This document shows positions 49,283 through 58,597 of a stretch of DNA of 64,000 nt, in pieces. A program made the position numbers and the translations under genes. The notes below the pieces were generated by a model that was given only the letters and a program-made list of their open reading frames with translations, was not told the DNA's origin and did no database searches. The stretch is from Necropsobacter rosorum (GTDB lineage Bacteria; Pseudomonadota; Gammaproteobacteria; Enterobacterales; Pasteurellaceae): NCBI GenBank assembly GCA_000751835.1, contig CCMQ01000027.1, positions 1 through 64,000 on the forward strand, in the 5' to 3' direction. Numbering within the stretch: the stretch's first letter is position 1; every line of letters begins with the position of its first letter.

Positions 49283-50243
49283 GATGGAAAAAAAACTGGA
49301 TGTAATCTGCCTGGGTGCGGTCGTTGTGGATATTCCACTTCGACCGGTTTCCAGAGATATCTTTGATATCGAAAGTTACCCGGTAGATCGAATAGCGATG
49401 ACCGTCGGTGGAGATGCCATGAATGAAGCGACCATTATCAGTCGTTTAGGATTCAAGACAGGTATTATCGCTTGTCTCGGTGATGATGCGGCCGGTCAAT
49501 TTATTCTTCAATGCTGTCGAAAAGACAATATTGATATAGAAGGCATTAAAATTGATCCGAATCTTGATACGTCAATTAATGTGGGACTAGTCACCGCAGA
49601 CGGAGAAAGAACATTTGTGACTAATCGAAACGGCAGCTTATGGAAAGAAAATATCCAACACGTCGATTTTGAAAAAATTAAACAAGCCAGAATTCTTTCG
49701 CTCGCCAGCATCTTTAATAATCCCCTGCTTAACGGAGAGGCATTAATACAAATTTTTCAGGCTGCGAAAGCTGAAAATATGTTGATTACCGCCGACATGA
49801 TTATGCCTCGTTTAGGAGAAACGTTGGAAGATATCCGAGAAGCGTTAAGTTATGTGGATTACTTTTTCCCAAATTTTGACGAAGCCTGTTTGCTGACAGG
49901 GGCAAAACAAGAAGATAAAGTGGCGGATATTCTTTATGGCTGCGGCGTTAAGAATGTAGTGATGAAGATCGGGAAACGCGGTTGTTATATCCGGAACGCA
50001 AACGGTGCGATGGTCGTACCCGCATGTAAAGACATAATTGCTATCGATACTATCGGTGCAGGCGATAATTTTGCCTCTGGTTTTATCGCAGGGTTGCTAC
50101 AAGGAAAAGATATCCGGGAATGTGCTATCTATGCTAACTGCACCGCCGCAGTTTCCGTACAGTATGCGGGCGCAACCGCCGGCGTAAAAAACAAAGAATT
50201 AGTAGAGACTATGCTGATTAAATATCGCCAAGATTATAGGTAA
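49275..50243 (+). CDS. ydjH: PfkB-family sugar kinase, YdjH-like
   Basis: A ribokinase-family kinase of 322 residues, predicted to phosphorylate the ketose before aldol cleavage. The N-terminal signature GGDAMNEATIISRLG binds sugar, and the C-terminal DTIGAGDNFASGFIAGLLQG carries the catalytic Asp and anion hole. The start at 49275 is favoured by GGAAGAG three bases upstream and overlaps the aldolase by 8 bp; an ATG at 49284 is an alternative. Very similar to E. coli YdjH. Confidence 0.91.
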   Translation: MNKMEKKLDVICLGAVVVDIPLRPVSRDIFDIESYPVDRIAMTVGGDAMNEATIISRLGFKTGIIACLGDDAAGQFILQCCRKDNIDIEGIKIDPNLDTSINVGLVTADGERTFVTNRNGSLWKENIQHVDFEKIKQARILSLASIFNNPLLNGEALIQIFQAAKAENMLITADMIMPRLGETLEDIREALSYVDYFFPNFDEACLLTGAKQEDKVADILYGCGVKNVVMKIGKRGCYIRNANGAMVVPACKDIIAIDTIGAGDNFASGFIAGLLQGKDIRECAIYANCTAAVSVQYAGATAGVKNKELVETMLIKYRQDYR

Positions 50244-50310
50244 TGTCAGACTTTGACGCATCACCATGATTCACTGAGATATTTATTAAAATAAAACGAG
50301 AGGAACGATT

Positions 50311-51303
50311 ATGAAAACAATGAAGCTAGGAAAAACAGGGATTGATATTTCCAGAATAGGGTTAGGAACCTGGTCAATCGGCGGAGGCTCCGCATGGGGC
50401 GGAGATCATGATCTGCAGGTTGTTATGGAGACGATTAGACAAGCTCCCCAAATGGGAGTAAATCTGATTGATACTGCACCGGCTTATAATTTCGGAAACA
50501 GTGAAAAGATTTTAGGTAAAGCATTGGAAGGAATGAATCGTCAAGAGGTCGTTATCATTACCAAATGCGGCATAACCTGGGATCAAAAGATGAAAGGTGA
50601 CTTATTTAATCAAGTAAACGGTATTCAACTGTATAAAAATCTTAATACGAACTCCATTAAAAAAGAAATAGAAGACTCGCTGGATAGACTGGGAACCGAT
50701 TACATTGATGTTTACATGACACATTGGCAGGCCACGGAGGGTAGCGAATATTTTGTACCCATTCAGCAAACAATGGAAGTGTTAAATGAGTTGAAAACAC
50801 AAGGAAAAATAAAAGCCATCGGCGCCGCTAACGTTGAAATTCGTCATATTGAAGAATATTTAAAATGGGGACAATTAGATATCGTGCAAGCCAAATATTC
50901 ATTGTTAGATCGCGCGATTGAGAAAGATATTATTCCCTGTTGTCGGGAAAATAACATTACTGTTCAGGCATATTCTCCGCTGGAAATGGGGTTATTATCC
51001 GGTATGTTGCCGCGCGACTATCAACCGGTAGGCGCTCAAATTCCTAAAAAATGGTTTCAGAGGAAAAATATGCTGGCGGCAATGGATATGATGGATAAAT
51101 GGAAACCGTTATGCGAAAAATATCATTGTAGCATCGCTAATTTAGCCCTCGGGTGGATTTTAGCACAAGGTGAATTCTTAAATCTGTTAAGCGGTTCAAC
51201 TACCGTGGAACAAATCAAAGAAAACGTAAAATCCGCCGAGCTAATACTGGAGCCGGACGATATCGTAATGATGCGTGAAATGGCGGAGGCTTTGGAACAA
51301 TAG
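50311..51303 (+). CDS. ydjG: Aldo/keto reductase, YdjG-like
   Basis: An NAD(P)H-dependent aldo/keto reductase of 330 residues. The tetrad is visible: Asp in LIDTAPAYNFGNSE, Tyr in the same stretch, Lys in IITKCG and His in MTHWQ. The C-terminal SGSTTVEQIKENV binds the cofactor. It corresponds to E. coli YdjG, for which methylglyoxal reduction has been reported. In this operon it may reduce the aldehyde released by the aldolase, or remove methylglyoxal arising from triose phosphates. GAGG precedes the ATG. Confidence 0.9.
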   Translation: MKTMKLGKTGIDISRIGLGTWSIGGGSAWGGDHDLQVVMETIRQAPQMGVNLIDTAPAYNFGNSEKILGKALEGMNRQEVVIITKCGITWDQKMKGDLFNQVNGIQLYKNLNTNSIKKEIEDSLDRLGTDYIDVYMTHWQATEGSEYFVPIQQTMEVLNELKTQGKIKAIGAANVEIRHIEEYLKWGQLDIVQAKYSLLDRAIEKDIIPCCRENNITVQAYSPLEMGLLSGMLPRDYQPVGAQIPKKWFQRKNMLAAMDMMDKWKPLCEKYHCSIANLALGWILAQGEFLNLLSGSTTVEQIKENVKSAELILEPDDIVMMREMAEALEQ

Positions 51304-51363
51304 CCGTTAGTTTCTTTCTCTATTAAAAACTGCTATCCTTTCGGCAAAAAACGGAGAAAACTG

Positions 51364-52122
51364 ATGGTTGCTAAAAATCGTATTGATTTAATTAAACGGT
51401 TTGTTCGAACAAACAAAAAAGTTAGGGTTTCCCAGCTCAGCAAGCATTTCGGCGTAACGGAAGAAACTATTCGAAGAGATCTGGAAAAATTAGAAAATGA
51501 TGGAATTCTGACCAGAACTTTCGGTGGTGCCGTGCTAAATGTAGAAAACCATCGGGAAAATATCGATTTTTATCAACGTGCCCAGATTAACGTCGAAGCC
51601 AAACGAAAAATGGCGTTGGCTTTTGCCGATATCCTCAAAGATAAGCATACCATTGCGGCAGATAGCAGTTCCACTATCATGGAAGTAATCAAATTAATTG
51701 AAGATAGTGGAGATATAACGATTTTAACAACATCCAACATTATGTTACATGAGTTGGCAAATACAAAATTCAACCTACTTTGTACGGGGGGATTCTTTAA
51801 TAGAAATACCCTTTCTATGCAAGGCAGTATGGCAATCGAAAATATCAGACGCTATAACGTAGAGATTTTATTGATTAGCTGCAAAGGATTAGATTTTGAA
51901 AAAGGCGCAACAGACTCTACCGTACCCGAAGTTGAAATCAAAAGAGCCATGATTGAGCAGTCCAATGAGATAGCATTATTTGTGGATCACTCTAAGTTTG
52001 GCAGAAAAGCGTTTGCAGAGTTACTGAATATCAATGAGATTGATTATTTAGTGACCGATCAAAAGCCGGATAAAAAATGGATAGATCTCTGTGACAAAAA
52101 CGGTATCAAACTGATCTATTAA
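51364..52122 (+). CDS. ydjF: DeoR-family regulator, YdjF-like
   Basis: A repressor-type regulator of 252 residues. The N-terminal winged helix-turn-helix reads VSQLSKHFGVTEETIRRDLE, followed by LTRTFGGAVL; the C-terminal sugar-phosphate sensor domain carries AADSSSTIMEV and LLISCKGLD-type loops. DeoR proteins generally sense a phosphorylated intermediate. It probably controls the operon in which it lies. Matches E. coli YdjF. CGGAG precedes the ATG. Confidence 0.92.
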   Translation: MVAKNRIDLIKRFVRTNKKVRVSQLSKHFGVTEETIRRDLEKLENDGILTRTFGGAVLNVENHRENIDFYQRAQINVEAKRKMALAFADILKDKHTIAADSSSTIMEVIKLIEDSGDITILTTSNIMLHELANTKFNLLCTGGFFNRNTLSMQGSMAIENIRRYNVEILLISCKGLDFEKGATDSTVPEVEIKRAMIEQSNEIALFVDHSKFGRKAFAELLNINEIDYLVTDQKPDKKWIDLCDKNGIKLIY

Positions 52123-52191
52123 TGATGCCATGTAAACGTTGTTAGGTTATATCTTTCCTATCTCCTTATAAAACTATAGTAAGGAGAAAAT

Positions 52192-53517
52192 ATGATAGCC
52201 GATAATTCAATCGTCAGAAAAATGGTATATGCTGTAGTGCTTAGCTTTATCACTGGTTTTCTTTTAATGCTTTTAAAAGGAAACGTAGATGAAAAAGTTT
52301 GGTCTGTTTTGGATATGCTTCTTTTTCAAGACATCTCCGCAACAAAAAGTTTCAGTGGACTCGGGCTATTTTATATCATCGGTCAGCTTTTTATTCGAGG
52401 ATTACAAATGATGATTGTCCCTCTGGTCATATCATCATTAACATTATCCTTGTGCAATTTAAGCGATCCCAAAAAACTCGGCCGAATCGCTAAAACGACC
52501 TTTAGCACTTACCTGATATTTTATGTCATAGCTGCCGTTTTAGCAGGAGCTGCCGCCTATTTCGTTAAATCTATGGGATGGTTTAATGTCAACCTTCCAA
52601 CGCACGAAGTCGGTGAGTTAATCGTCATGGAAGGTTACAACCCTTTAGTAACAATTGTAAATGCGGTACCAAGCAACATAATAAATGCAATGTCTGCAAA
52701 TACGGCCATTTTATCGGTGGTAGTAGTCGCTATCGTATTCGGCATCGCCATGACCACTATAGGCGAAAAAGCTATCCCTTTCAAAAAAGTATTAGAAAGC
52801 CTCAATGAAATGATTCAGTATTCATTGAATTTCTTAATTAATAAGCTCGGCCCTATTGCCATTTTCTGTATGATTACCCGAGCATTGGCTATTTACGGTA
52901 TTGAATACATTGCACCGACGTTAGTATGGATCTTAACGACAATTATCGTCAGCTTGGCATTAGTCTGTACCATCTATCCCCTCGGTGTTTTTTTCGTTAC
53001 TGGTTTAAATCCATTCAAATTTTTAAAAAAATCGTCAAAGATTGGCATGTTTGCCGCAGCAACAAATTCATCCGCGGCAACACTTCCTCTAAATACACAG
53101 GTTTGTACGAAAGAATTAGGTTGTTCGGAAGAAATTTCTTCTTTTGTACTCCCTACCGGAATGACCATTAATATGAACGGCACAACCGTAATGCACATGA
53201 TTGCAATCACCTTTATCGGAACAGCCGCAGGTATCAATGTCACACCGGTCATTCTGGCAACCGCCGCATTTTTGTCGATTTGCTCTGCTGTCGGCACGCC
53301 GGCAATTCCCGTTGCAGGAACAACAATGGTTTATGTGGTGATGATGGGACTCGATTTTAGCAGTGAACTCTGCATGATCGGCTATTCCTTGGTTCTGGCG
53401 ATGAATTATTTACCGGGCATGGCGGTAATCACATTAAACGTAATTGGCGATGCCGCAACCAATGTAATAGTAAACTTTAAGGAAAAGGCATTGAATCAGG
53501 ATATTTATAACGCGTAA
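52192..53517 (+). CDS. DAACS-family dicarboxylate/amino-acid:cation symporter
   Basis: A 441-residue sodium/proton-coupled symporter of the GltP/DctA/SstT/TcyP superfamily. The re-entrant loops and helix 7 are recognisable: NSSAATLPLNTQ (hairpin 1), MTINMNGTTVMHM (helix 7) and SAVGTPAIPVAGTT (hairpin 2). It follows the DeoR gene after 69 bp with AAGGAG at its start, in the place where the E. coli ydj cluster has the MFS gene ydjE. These carriers move carboxylates or amino acids, so it might import a carboxylated substrate. It could also have its own promoter. I cannot assign the substrate. Confidence 0.85.
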   Translation: MIADNSIVRKMVYAVVLSFITGFLLMLLKGNVDEKVWSVLDMLLFQDISATKSFSGLGLFYIIGQLFIRGLQMMIVPLVISSLTLSLCNLSDPKKLGRIAKTTFSTYLIFYVIAAVLAGAAAYFVKSMGWFNVNLPTHEVGELIVMEGYNPLVTIVNAVPSNIINAMSANTAILSVVVVAIVFGIAMTTIGEKAIPFKKVLESLNEMIQYSLNFLINKLGPIAIFCMITRALAIYGIEYIAPTLVWILTTIIVSLALVCTIYPLGVFFVTGLNPFKFLKKSSKIGMFAAATNSSAATLPLNTQVCTKELGCSEEISSFVLPTGMTINMNGTTVMHMIAITFIGTAAGINVTPVILATAAFLSICSAVGTPAIPVAGTTMVYVVMMGLDFSSELCMIGYSLVLAMNYLPGMAVITLNVIGDAATNVIVNFKEKALNQDIYNA

Positions 53518-53552
53518 GAAAAGCAAAATAAGTTTCAGATTAAATAGTCAAC

Positions 53553-53580
53553 TGTAGAAGATCAGAGTTGATCTTCTACA
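53553..53580. terminator. Hairpin ending the ydj-like operon
   Basis: TGTAGAAGATCA (53553-53564) and TGATCTTCTACA (53569-53580) form a perfect 12-bp stem with a 4-nt loop, 36 bp past the symporter stop and before convergent fsa. The tail is AT-rich but not a T-run, so it may be a terminator of modest strength or a 3' mRNA stabiliser. Confidence 0.55.
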
Positions 53581-53664
53581 TATTAGAATATAAATATATT
53601 GACCTGATTTGACCGTCGGGCAAATTTAAATAACGCTTAGAGCAGGTAACGGTTTCGGCCGACG

Positions 53665-54327
53665 TTAGAAAGCCATCTTACCGAAAACACTCAGCCAATC
53701 GCTGTCAAACTTATCCAATGCGGCAAACACCGCCGGATCGGTTAGAAATAATTCTGCAACATCCGTGCCGACCGTAATCGATTTACACCCGGCCAACATA
53801 CAATCCAATACCTGACGCGGTGTACGGAAACTTGCCGCCAACACGATCGAATGCGGTACATGGAGGTCAAGCAAGGTTTGCAATTCAGCAACCGTTTCAA
53901 CACCGTTACCGCCTTGTGCATCAATACGATTAACATAAGGTGCAATATATTTCGCTCCGGCCAACGCCGCTAAAAAACCTTGTCCGGCCCCATATACCGC
54001 CGTTCCCAGAGTCGGTACATTATGTTTAGTCAATGCTTTGATAGCCGCAAGGCCCTCGCCTGTAGATGGTACCTTCACAACAATAGCCGGGAACTTTTCA
54101 TGTAACCGTAAAGCTTCCTCCACCATTTTATCCGCATCCCTGGAAAGCGTTTGCGCAAACAATTGTCCTTTTTCGCCGAGAATATCCTGCATTTCCGTCA
54201 GTATGTCAAAAAGAGGTCGTTTTTCTTTAGCTACAATACTTGGATTAGTCGTTACCCCGTTAATCGGTAAAATGCGGCTCAATCTTTTGACGGCTTTTAC
54301 ATCGGCCGTATCTAAATAAAACTCCAT
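53665..54327 (-). CDS. fsa: Fructose-6-phosphate aldolase
   Basis: A transaldolase-family class I aldolase of 220 residues, the short FsaA/FsaB (TalC) type. The Schiff-base Lys is residue 85 in IVVKVPST, the same position as in E. coli Fsa. Motifs [10 protein letters not shown] and VAPYVNR-like [12 protein letters not shown] are present. Fsa cleaves fructose 6-phosphate or 1-deoxyfructose 6-phosphate to glyceraldehyde 3-phosphate plus dihydroxyacetone or hydroxyacetone. In E. coli fsaB sits beside ptsA; here it is 1.45 kb away with the regulator and frwD between. AGGAG precedes the ATG. Confidence 0.95.
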   Translation of the reverse strand: MEFYLDTADVKAVKRLSRILPINGVTTNPSIVAKEKRPLFDILTEMQDILGEKGQLFAQTLSRDADKMVEEALRLHEKFPAIVVKVPSTGEGLAAIKALTKHNVPTLGTAVYGAGQGFLAALAGAKYIAPYVNRIDAQGGNGVETVAELQTLLDLHVPHSIVLAASFRTPRQVLDCMLAGCKSITVGTDVAELFLTDPAVFAALDKFDSDWLSVFGKMAF

Positions 54328-54417
54328 TATGTTCTCCTATAAATTAAACAACTTTTCAGTTTATTCTGTAGTTATGCTACACTTGCCACAGTAATTGTCG
54401 AATTTTATAAGCCGTTT

Positions 54418-55293
54418 ATGCCAACGTCTATCAAAGCTATCCTAAACAACTTTGTTCAAAATTCTTCTCATCTTCAGCATTGTTATTTTGCTAACAGCAG
54501 TAACTCGGTTCCTGCGTTGGCTTATCAAGTCAATTTTCCGCGTTTAGAGCTGATTATCGACGGCAAACAGATTATGCACTGGAATAATAACGGCCGGCTT
54601 TATCAGGACATCTTGCAGACAAACGATGCCCTGTTTATCGCACCGCAAGGCTGGAATAAACCGGTGTGGGATCAACCGGTTACTACGCTCAGCATTCTGT
54701 TCGGCAAACAACAACTCGGGTTCAGTTTGCTGCATTGGAACGGCACTCACATCGTGCAGCTTGAACAACTTAATACTCCGCGCCGCGGAGCCCGTGTCGG
54801 TTCATTTATTCTGCAAGCTCTAATCGAACTGTCTGACCACTATGCAAAAAGCGACTTCCGAACGGCTTGTTACTTACTGCAAAGCCTGCTTAGCAATTCG
54901 TTAGACTTACTTTCTTCTCAAATCGAAACCGCTTCTGTAACGACGGATTTGTTCGAAGGCATTCGGCAGTATATCGAATTGCACTTTACTGAAAATTTAA
55001 CCCGTGAAAATCTTGCCGATACGTTTCACATTTCACCGAATTATCTGTCTTTTCTGTTTCGGCAAAAAAGTCGAATCGGGCTCAATCAATATATCAACCA
55101 ACTCCGCCTGGAACACGCGAAAAGCCTGTTAAAACGTTATGATTTAAACGTACAGGAAATCGCATCGGCCGCAGGTTTCAAAGACAGTAATTATTTTTGT
55201 CGCGTCTTTAAAAAGAAAACCGATCGTTCACCGTCCGAATACCGCAGTCAATATCACAGTAAGTTACGCAATGAAAAACAATCCGAAAACTGA
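54418..55293 (+). CDS. AraC-family transcriptional regulator, probable frw/fsa regulator
   Basis: A 291-residue regulator. The C-terminal double helix-turn-helix (about 180-280) includes LADTFHISPNYLSFLFRQKS and AAGFKDSNYFCRVFKKKTD, the AraC signature. The N-terminal half is an AraC-type ligand-binding region with weak similarity to cupins. It diverges from fsa by 90 bp and converges on frwD. In E. coli an AraC-type gene (yijO) also borders frwD, so this may be its counterpart. No strong Shine-Dalgarno is visible before the ATG. Confidence 0.85.
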   Translation: MPTSIKAILNNFVQNSSHLQHCYFANSSNSVPALAYQVNFPRLELIIDGKQIMHWNNNGRLYQDILQTNDALFIAPQGWNKPVWDQPVTTLSILFGKQQLGFSLLHWNGTHIVQLEQLNTPRRGARVGSFILQALIELSDHYAKSDFRTACYLLQSLLSNSLDLLSSQIETASVTTDLFEGIRQYIELHFTENLTRENLADTFHISPNYLSFLFRQKSRIGLNQYINQLRLEHAKSLLKRYDLNVQEIASAAGFKDSNYFCRVFKKKTDRSPSEYRSQYHSKLRNEKQSEN

Positions 55294-55301
55294 CCGCACT
55301 T

Positions 55302-55649
55302 TTAGTCAAGGATAATGCGAGCTCCCTGCGGACGTAACAATAGCTTTTCTATTGCACCGAACAGCTTCGTGCTGTCCAGTAAAAACCGGCTGATATCCAT
55401 TTCAATACAACGGCATTTTTCAAAGCGTTCCGGCTTTTTAATCGCCGTATTACGGATCAAAACGACGATGTCCGATTTTTCAATATCTTCGGCTGTTAAT
55501 TCATTTTCAATGCCCAGCGCGCCTTGAGTTTCCACTTTAATCTGCCAATTTTTCTCCGATGCCAGTTTTTCCAGTTGCGCCGCTGCCATATAAGTGTGCG
55601 CCACACCACTGATGCAGGCCGTTACGGCGGAAATCATCAATTTCTTCAT
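55302..55649 (-). CDS. frwD: PTS fructose-like EIIB component, FrwD-like
   Basis: A phosphocarrier domain of 115 residues. The phospho-acceptor Cys lies in VTACISGVAHTYMAA, and KVETQGALGIENELT follows, as in E. coli FrwD. The C-terminal half is degenerate relative to FrwB, also as in FrwD. Start: ATG at 55649, or a TTG at 55655 that sits closer to the AAGGGG site. It is downstream of ptsA on the same strand, with a 122-bp gap. It may be an accessory or alternative EIIB beside FrwB. Confidence 0.9.
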   Translation of the reverse strand: MKKLMISAVTACISGVAHTYMAAAQLEKLASEKNWQIKVETQGALGIENELTAEDIEKSDIVVLIRNTAIKKPERFEKCRCIEMDISRFLLDSTKLFGAIEKLLLRPQGARIILD

Positions 55650-55777
55650 TCTCAATTTATCCCCTTACTCTAAGGCTTATCAGCATAAACGATGGTCTTC
55701 ACTTTATCTATATACCAACAATTATAAAAATGAGATAAATGTACGAGTTAGAGCACCTTGTCGCTTTAAGCTATCCG

Positions 55778-58276
55778 TCAGATTGCCAACTCTCGCTTCA
55801 AAATACGTTCGATTTCGACCGCACTTTGCGCGCCTGTCACCTGTAAACGGAAGTCTTCGTGCATAATACGCCGCGCTAACTTTGAGAAAATTCGCATGTG
55901 CTGATCACCGGCCGCATGCTTATTAAGCGTCAGCATAATCACAAAACTCACGTTCTCTTCGCCCCAGATAACCGGTTGCGCAAGTTTACACACGCTGATG
56001 GTAGATTGCTCAATATGCTCCGATTTCGTATGCGGAATAGCAAAACCGTAGCCCAACGCCGTGGAAAAAACATCTTCTCGCGCCCAGATATCCGCGGCCA
56101 GACTACGCGGATAGCGGCAGCGTTCCGCGACCAGCAAGTTATCCGTCATTCCCTTAATAATTTCTTCCTTGCTCTGCCAATCCGAATTCACTGTAATACA
56201 ATCCGTACTGATCATCGGCACATCGCCCTGCGACATTCTAAACTGTGCAAGCAGATGTTCCACTTCAAGCGCAGTACGACAATCCATCGCTTTATTCAGT
56301 AATAAACGGCATTCGGAACGGTTCAATTTTGCCAACCGGGCTTTAGTCGTCAAAACATGCGACGAACTCATGCTCAACTCGTCCAATCCCAATCCGATCA
56401 ATAACGGTAATACGGAGCCTTTCGCCGCCAATTCGCCGCAAATACCGATCCATTTTCCGTAATGATGCACCTTCTGTACAATATCATCCAAACTGCGTAA
56501 AAAAGCCGGATTAAGGCTGTTATAGTGCTTGGTTACCTTGCTATTATCACGATCCACCGCTAACAAATATTGGGTTAAATCGTTGCTGCCGATACTAAAA
56601 AAGTCCACTTCCTCACAGCATTGATCGATGATAAATATCACCGATGGTACTTCCAACATAATGCCAAGCGGAATTTTTTCATCGAATGGAATTTTTTCGG
56701 TACGCAGCTGATGCTTAATGTTGGCTAATTCTTCTTTTATCCATAAGATTTCTTCTAATGAGGAAATCATCGGAATCATTATTTTCAGTTTACCGTGTGC
56801 GGAAGCGCGCAAAATCGCTCTTAACTGTGTTCTGAATAAGGTCAGAAACTCCTGATAAATACGCACGGCACGATAACCTAAAAACGGATTATTTTCTGCC
56901 GGAATATTAAGATATTTTACGGGTTTATCGCCGCCGATATCAAAAGTGCGGATAATAATTGAACGATTTTGCGCGCTTTCCAAGGCCTGACAAAAAGTAT
57001 TGTAAAGTTCGTCTTCCGTTGGTTCGTCGGTACGATCCATATATAACATTTCGGTGCGAAATAATCCGATACTTTCTGCGCCGTTGGAAAAAGCCGTTTT
57101 GGCTTCTATCGAATGAGCGATATTTGCTGCAACTTCTACTTTTACACCGTCTGCCGTCATGCCCGTTACATCGACAAATTCCCGTTGTTTTTTACATAAA
57201 GCCCGCTGTAATTCGCTTTCAAACCGATAATAACGCTCGACCTGCGCTGACACATCATAGGCTATCAGGCCGAGAGCACCGTCAATATACACTTCCTGCC
57301 CTAAATATGGCGATAAACCGTCCGTCTCTATGCCGACTAGTGTCGGAATATTGAACGAACGTGCTAAAATCACCGTATGTGAAGTGGTTCCCCCCGCTTT
57401 TAACAACAGCCCTTTCAAGTATTTTTTATCCAGTGCGATAAATTGGCTCGGCGTTAATTCCTCGGCAACGCAAATCACCGGCTGTTCGATTTTTTGTTCG
57501 CTTGGAAATTTCTCTTCACCATAAATCTTTTGTAGCAGCTGAAAACAAATATCGCGAATATCAAGTTCTCGTTCTCTCAAGTATTCGCTGCCGGAAGTAC
57601 GGAACTGTTTGCTGAAATATGCCGCCGTCGCAATAATCGCTTTACCGGCACTTTGCCCTTGATCTATATGCGTTTGTAACTGTTCATTGAAAGCCGGATC
57701 AGTCAGGATTGCCTGATGGGCGCTTAAAATCTCCTTTGAAGTGTCCGTGACCGAATTTATTTGCAGCGCAATGAGTTTATTTAAATTATTAACCGCATTT
57801 TGTATCCGGTGGCCTTCTTCCCATATAGAAAGTGCGGTCGGAAAATCGTCGATTTTATCTAAATCAAACGAACCGATTAAATGCAACCGACCTTTCGCCG
57901 TACCGCCACATACCGACTTAGCGCGGATAATATGCGGATTCAGATTTGACAGAGAACGCGGTAATGGTTCAAGTTCATCATCTACTTTAGCAAGGGCTTC
58001 ATCGCAGAAAGGAAATTCTTTTTCTAAATAGTCATTCAAGCGATTGAATGCCTGTTGTTCATCCTCACCATCAATCAATAAATGGCACTGATCACCCTGC
58101 AACGTATTGGTACTAATCAAAGAAAGCACGCTTTTCGCATCGCCTTTAGCTTGTGTTCTGGTATTGAACCAGTCAATCTTGGCGGCAAAGACTTTACAAA
58201 CATTTTCAACATGGCTTGCCGGACGAGCATGTAAACCGTTCGGTAATACACAGGTAAAAGTAATTTGTTGAGGCAT
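55778..58276 (-). CDS. ptsA: Multiphosphoryl transfer protein (HPr-EI-EIIA fusion), PtsA/FrwA
   Basis: An 832-residue PTS fusion that can supply phosphate independently of the general ptsHI system. Domains in order: HPr-like (1-90) with His16 in LPNGLHARPASH, EI (about 115-680) with the phospho-His300 in GGTTSHTVILARSFNIPT and the PEP site IGSNDLTQYLLAVDRDN, and a fructose-type EIIA (about 690-832) with His749 in FAIPHTKSEH. The HPr Ser46 region is not obviously conserved. Nearly collinear with E. coli PtsA (833 residues, from memory). It diverges from frwC over a region with two CRP-type sites. Confidence 0.95.
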   Translation of the reverse strand: MPQQITFTCVLPNGLHARPASHVENVCKVFAAKIDWFNTRTQAKGDAKSVLSLISTNTLQGDQCHLLIDGEDEQQAFNRLNDYLEKEFPFCDEALAKVDDELEPLPRSLSNLNPHIIRAKSVCGGTAKGRLHLIGSFDLDKIDDFPTALSIWEEGHRIQNAVNNLNKLIALQINSVTDTSKEILSAHQAILTDPAFNEQLQTHIDQGQSAGKAIIATAAYFSKQFRTSGSEYLRERELDIRDICFQLLQKIYGEEKFPSEQKIEQPVICVAEELTPSQFIALDKKYLKGLLLKAGGTTSHTVILARSFNIPTLVGIETDGLSPYLGQEVYIDGALGLIAYDVSAQVERYYRFESELQRALCKKQREFVDVTGMTADGVKVEVAANIAHSIEAKTAFSNGAESIGLFRTEMLYMDRTDEPTEDELYNTFCQALESAQNRSIIIRTFDIGGDKPVKYLNIPAENNPFLGYRAVRIYQEFLTLFRTQLRAILRASAHGKLKIMIPMISSLEEILWIKEELANIKHQLRTEKIPFDEKIPLGIMLEVPSVIFIIDQCCEEVDFFSIGSNDLTQYLLAVDRDNSKVTKHYNSLNPAFLRSLDDIVQKVHHYGKWIGICGELAAKGSVLPLLIGLGLDELSMSSSHVLTTKARLAKLNRSECRLLLNKAMDCRTALEVEHLLAQFRMSQGDVPMISTDCITVNSDWQSKEEIIKGMTDNLLVAERCRYPRSLAADIWAREDVFSTALGYGFAIPHTKSEHIEQSTISVCKLAQPVIWGEENVSFVIMLTLNKHAAGDQHMRIFSKLARRIMHEDFRLQVTGAQSAVEIERILKRELAI

Positions 58277-58386
58277 AATGTGATTCTCCGCTGATGTTTA
58301 ATGGCCTATAGCATAAAGCAGGCGGAACCCTCCCACCAGATGAAAAAAAAACTAAAAACTGGAAAAATGTACGTAATATAAAAATC

Positions 58387-58402
58387 TGTGACAACCATCA
58401 CA
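58387..58402. promoter_or_regulatory. Perfect CRP site, ptsA side
   Basis: TGTGA-CAACCA-TCACA matches the CRP consensus at all ten fixed positions. Its centre is 118 bp from the ptsA start codon. It should place ptsA-frwD, and possibly frwC onward, under catabolite control. Confidence 0.8.
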
Positions 58403-58454
58403 AATACTCAAATATTCTTTATTTCTTTTGATGATACCCGATTAAGAGAAAAAA

Positions 58455-58470
58455 TTTGAACCGGATCACA
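58455..58470. promoter_or_regulatory. Second CRP-like site, frwC side
   Basis: TTTGA-ACCGGA-TCACA matches nine of ten CRP consensus positions. It lies about 68 bp upstream of a possible frwC transcription start, compatible with class I activation. Confidence 0.55.
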
Positions 58471-58597
58471 GTTTGCAAAACAACGTACAAAAATCCAGTA
58501 AATCATAAAAAAATCGTCTATTTTAAATCTGACGGATTACCTAATATCCTCATCATCATGATGTGCTATCTATTTATAACGTATAGGAGAACAGCAA

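Larger units (their letters stand above)
58277..58597. promoter_or_regulatory. Divergent ptsA-frwC control region
   Basis: A 321-bp AT-rich gap with no gene seen. It holds one perfect and one near-perfect CRP site (58387-58402 and 58455-58470), 68 bp apart centre to centre, and a possible -10 TATTTT at 58519-58524 for frwC. Confidence 0.6.
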
